DNA from: Dysgonamonadaceae bacterium
Lineage (GTDB): Bacteria; Bacteroidota; Bacteroidia; Bacteroidales; Azobacteroidaceae
NCBI GenBank assembly: GCA_031287395.1
Contig: JAITTA010000150.1
Span: forward strand, 1-5,953
Length of the DNA: 5,953 nt
Reading direction: 5' to 3'
A model generated the notes under the pieces. The model did no database searches. It was not told where the DNA came from and saw nothing but the letters and a program-made list of their open reading frames with translations. Of this stretch, positions 4,646 through 5,953 are shown one piece after another; the first letter of the stretch is position 1; every line of letters starts with the position of its first letter. The translations under genes were made by a program, and so were the position numbers.

Positions 4646-5953
4646 TTTTCAATAGGAGAACGTAGAGAGTTGATTCCTTTGTGCCGCCGGTTATTGCAAT
4701 CGATGGGAGATTCGGTTTCCGGAAAAGATGTTAAAGATTTGAAACGGGTTATTTACCGTGTAGTGGAAGCCGGAGCTTCCGTACATGATATGTATGGTTT
4801 TAATCTTTGGCTGAGAAATCTGCATACAGCATTCATTGTGTCGGATGAAATTGGTTTGAAAAGGGCATCCGTCATTGCAATCTTACTTTTTAATCCGGTA
4901 ATGGAAGGAAAACTGGAACTTCAGGAGGTTGAAAAGACGTTTGGGTCTGATGTGGCCGGTATCGTTAAGGGTCTGATAAAAATTCATGAATTGTATGTTA
5001 TGAATGCGGCAATCGAAACCGAAAATTTCCGAAAGCTGTTGATTTCTTTTGCCGAAGACGTAAGAGTCATTCTCATTATGATTGCAGACAGACTTCTCCT
5101 GATGCGTCTGTCGAAAGAGATTAAAAGAGAAGAGCACCGTCTTAAAATTGCAACGGAAGCTTCTTACCTTTATGCTCCGCTTTCTCATAAATTAGGGTTG
5201 TATAAAATCAAGTCGGAGTTGGAAGACCTCTCATTGAAAATTCAGGATCGGGAAATGTATGATTATATTGCCGGAAAACTGAACGAAACCAAGCGTTCAA
5301 GGGATCAATACATAGAAGAGTTTATTGCTCCGTTGGAAAAACGGCTTCAGGAAATGGGATTTCATTTCGACATTAAAGGCCGGACAAAATCGATTCATTC
5401 TATCCGGAATAAACTGTTGAAGCAGAAAATTGAATTTGAATCCATATACGATTTGTTTGCGATCCGGGTGGTATTGGATACTCCTCCTGAAAAGGAAAAA
5501 GCAGAATGCTGGCAGGTTTATTCGATAGTGACGGATATGTATCAACCCAATCCGAAACGGATGAAAGATTGGTTGTCTATTCCCAAAAGTAATGGTTACG
5601 AGTCTTTACATACAACAGTAATGGGGCAGCAAGGCCGTTGGGTGGAAGTGCAAATCCGTACCCGGCGGATGGATGAAATTGCCGAACGGGGATTAGCTGC
5701 TCACTGGAAATATAAAGGACTCAAGGGAGAAGATGGGTTGGATGAATGGATGAATGGGATACGGGAAGTGCTTGAAAATAAGGACATTCCCCCTTCGGAT
5801 TTAATTCACGATTTCAAACTGGGTCTTTATGACGAGGAGATATTTGCTTTTACTCCCAAAGGCGATTTGTTTAAACTGCCCAAGGATGCAACAGTTCTTG
5901 ATTTTGCATTTGCCATCCATACTAAATTGGGATCGAAATGCGTATCTGCTAAG
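4631..5953 (+). CDS. relA: Long RelA/SpoT homologue, (p)ppGpp synthetase with degenerate hydrolase domain (3' end cut off)
   Basis: The frame is open for 441 codons from the ATG at 4631 to the window end; family members are usually about 730 residues, so the rest of the TGS domain and the helical and ACT regions are missing. Residues about 1-200 are the HD-hydrolase fold, but its metal site is broken. The expected H-D and E-D of LLHDVVED read LLFNPVME (F87, N88, M91), and ADRLHNMR reads ADRLLLMR (L156, L157), although D153 remains. Residues about 235-365 are an intact synthetase domain: GRTKSIHSI (250-258), YDLFAIR with D274, the loop R310-M-K-D313, PKSNGYESLHT with Y323, and VEVQIRT with E339. 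TGS begins near 402 (EEIFAFTPKGDL). The protein should transfer pyrophosphate from ATP to GDP or GTP when starved ribosomes signal, but should not degrade the product. An active hydrolase elsewhere in the genome is therefore expected. No Shine-Dalgarno is evident; the start is supported by the following N-terminal helix. Confidence 0.93.
   Translation, partial: MENVIFSIGERRELIPLCRRLLQSMGDSVSGKDVKDLKRVIYRVVEAGASVHDMYGFNLWLRNLHTAFIVSDEIGLKRASVIAILLFNPVMEGKLELQEVEKTFGSDVAGIVKGLIKIHELYVMNAAIETENFRKLLISFAEDVRVILIMIADRLLLMRLSKEIKREEHRLKIATEASYLYAPLSHKLGLYKIKSELEDLSLKIQDREMYDYIAGKLNETKRSRDQYIEEFIAPLEKRLQEMGFHFDIKGRTKSIHSIRNKLLKQKIEFESIYDLFAIRVVLDTPPEKEKAECWQVYSIVTDMYQPNPKRMKDWLSIPKSNGYESLHTTVMGQQGRWVEVQIRTRRMDEIAERGLAAHWKYKGLKGEDGLDEWMNGIREVLENKDIPPSDLIHDFKLGLYDEEIFAFTPKGDLFKLPKDATVLDFAFAIHTKLGSKCVSAK

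Noticed and set aside
4883..5545. Two minus-strand ORFs (101 and 82 codons) inside the RelA/SpoT gene
   Set aside because: The plus-strand frame is continuous and encodes clear HD-fold and synthetase motifs; the reverse frames have no recognisable content.

Overview
The window looks like a chromosomal core segment of a Bacteroidota genome, most likely order Bacteroidales. The reasons are a DUF4369-plus-thioredoxin lipoprotein, a DUF4301 protein (both families are typical of this phylum), A/T-rich start regions without clear Shine-Dalgarno sequences, and promoter candidates of the Bacteroidota type (TTTG about 19-20 nt before TAnnTTTG). The family within the order cannot be fixed from sequence alone. 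There are no RNA genes, insertion sequences, CRISPR arrays or phage genes, and no stretch above 300 bases lacks a gene.

Layout. 1-179 (+) is the 3' end of an ADP-forming acyl-CoA synthetase (acetate-CoA ligase type, ATP-grasp part). 264-1373 (+) is a lipoprotein with an N-terminal DUF4369 domain and a C-terminal TlpA-like thioredoxin domain whose active site reads WCETC. 1407-1462 is a degenerate array of eight 7-bp units that ends one base before the start codon of the next gene. 1464-3002 (+) is comM/yifB, a complete Mg-chelatase-like AAA+ ATPase. 2999-4531 (-) is a DUF4301 protein with motifs resembling UDP-sugar pyrophosphorylases. It meets comM tail to tail, and both stop codons share one TTAA. 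4631 to the window end (+) is the first 441 residues of a long RelA/SpoT homologue that keeps its (p)ppGpp synthetase residues but has lost most of the hydrolase metal site.

How the genes relate. The five genes do not form one pathway or operon. The clearest regulatory link is the 99-bp divergent region between the DUF4301 gene and the RelA/SpoT gene. Candidate -7 elements for the two directions abut head-on at a TTTGCAAA palindrome, so the two promoters would compete. That region also holds a five-codon upstream ORF whose start context is nearly identical to that of the RelA/SpoT gene.

The points most worth following are the hydrolase-dead RelA/SpoT protein that carries a bifunctional-type RxKD loop, the nucleotidyltransferase-like signature in DUF4301, the heptad array in front of comM, and the compact divergent promoter. 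I see no clear sign of a wholly new multi-gene system.
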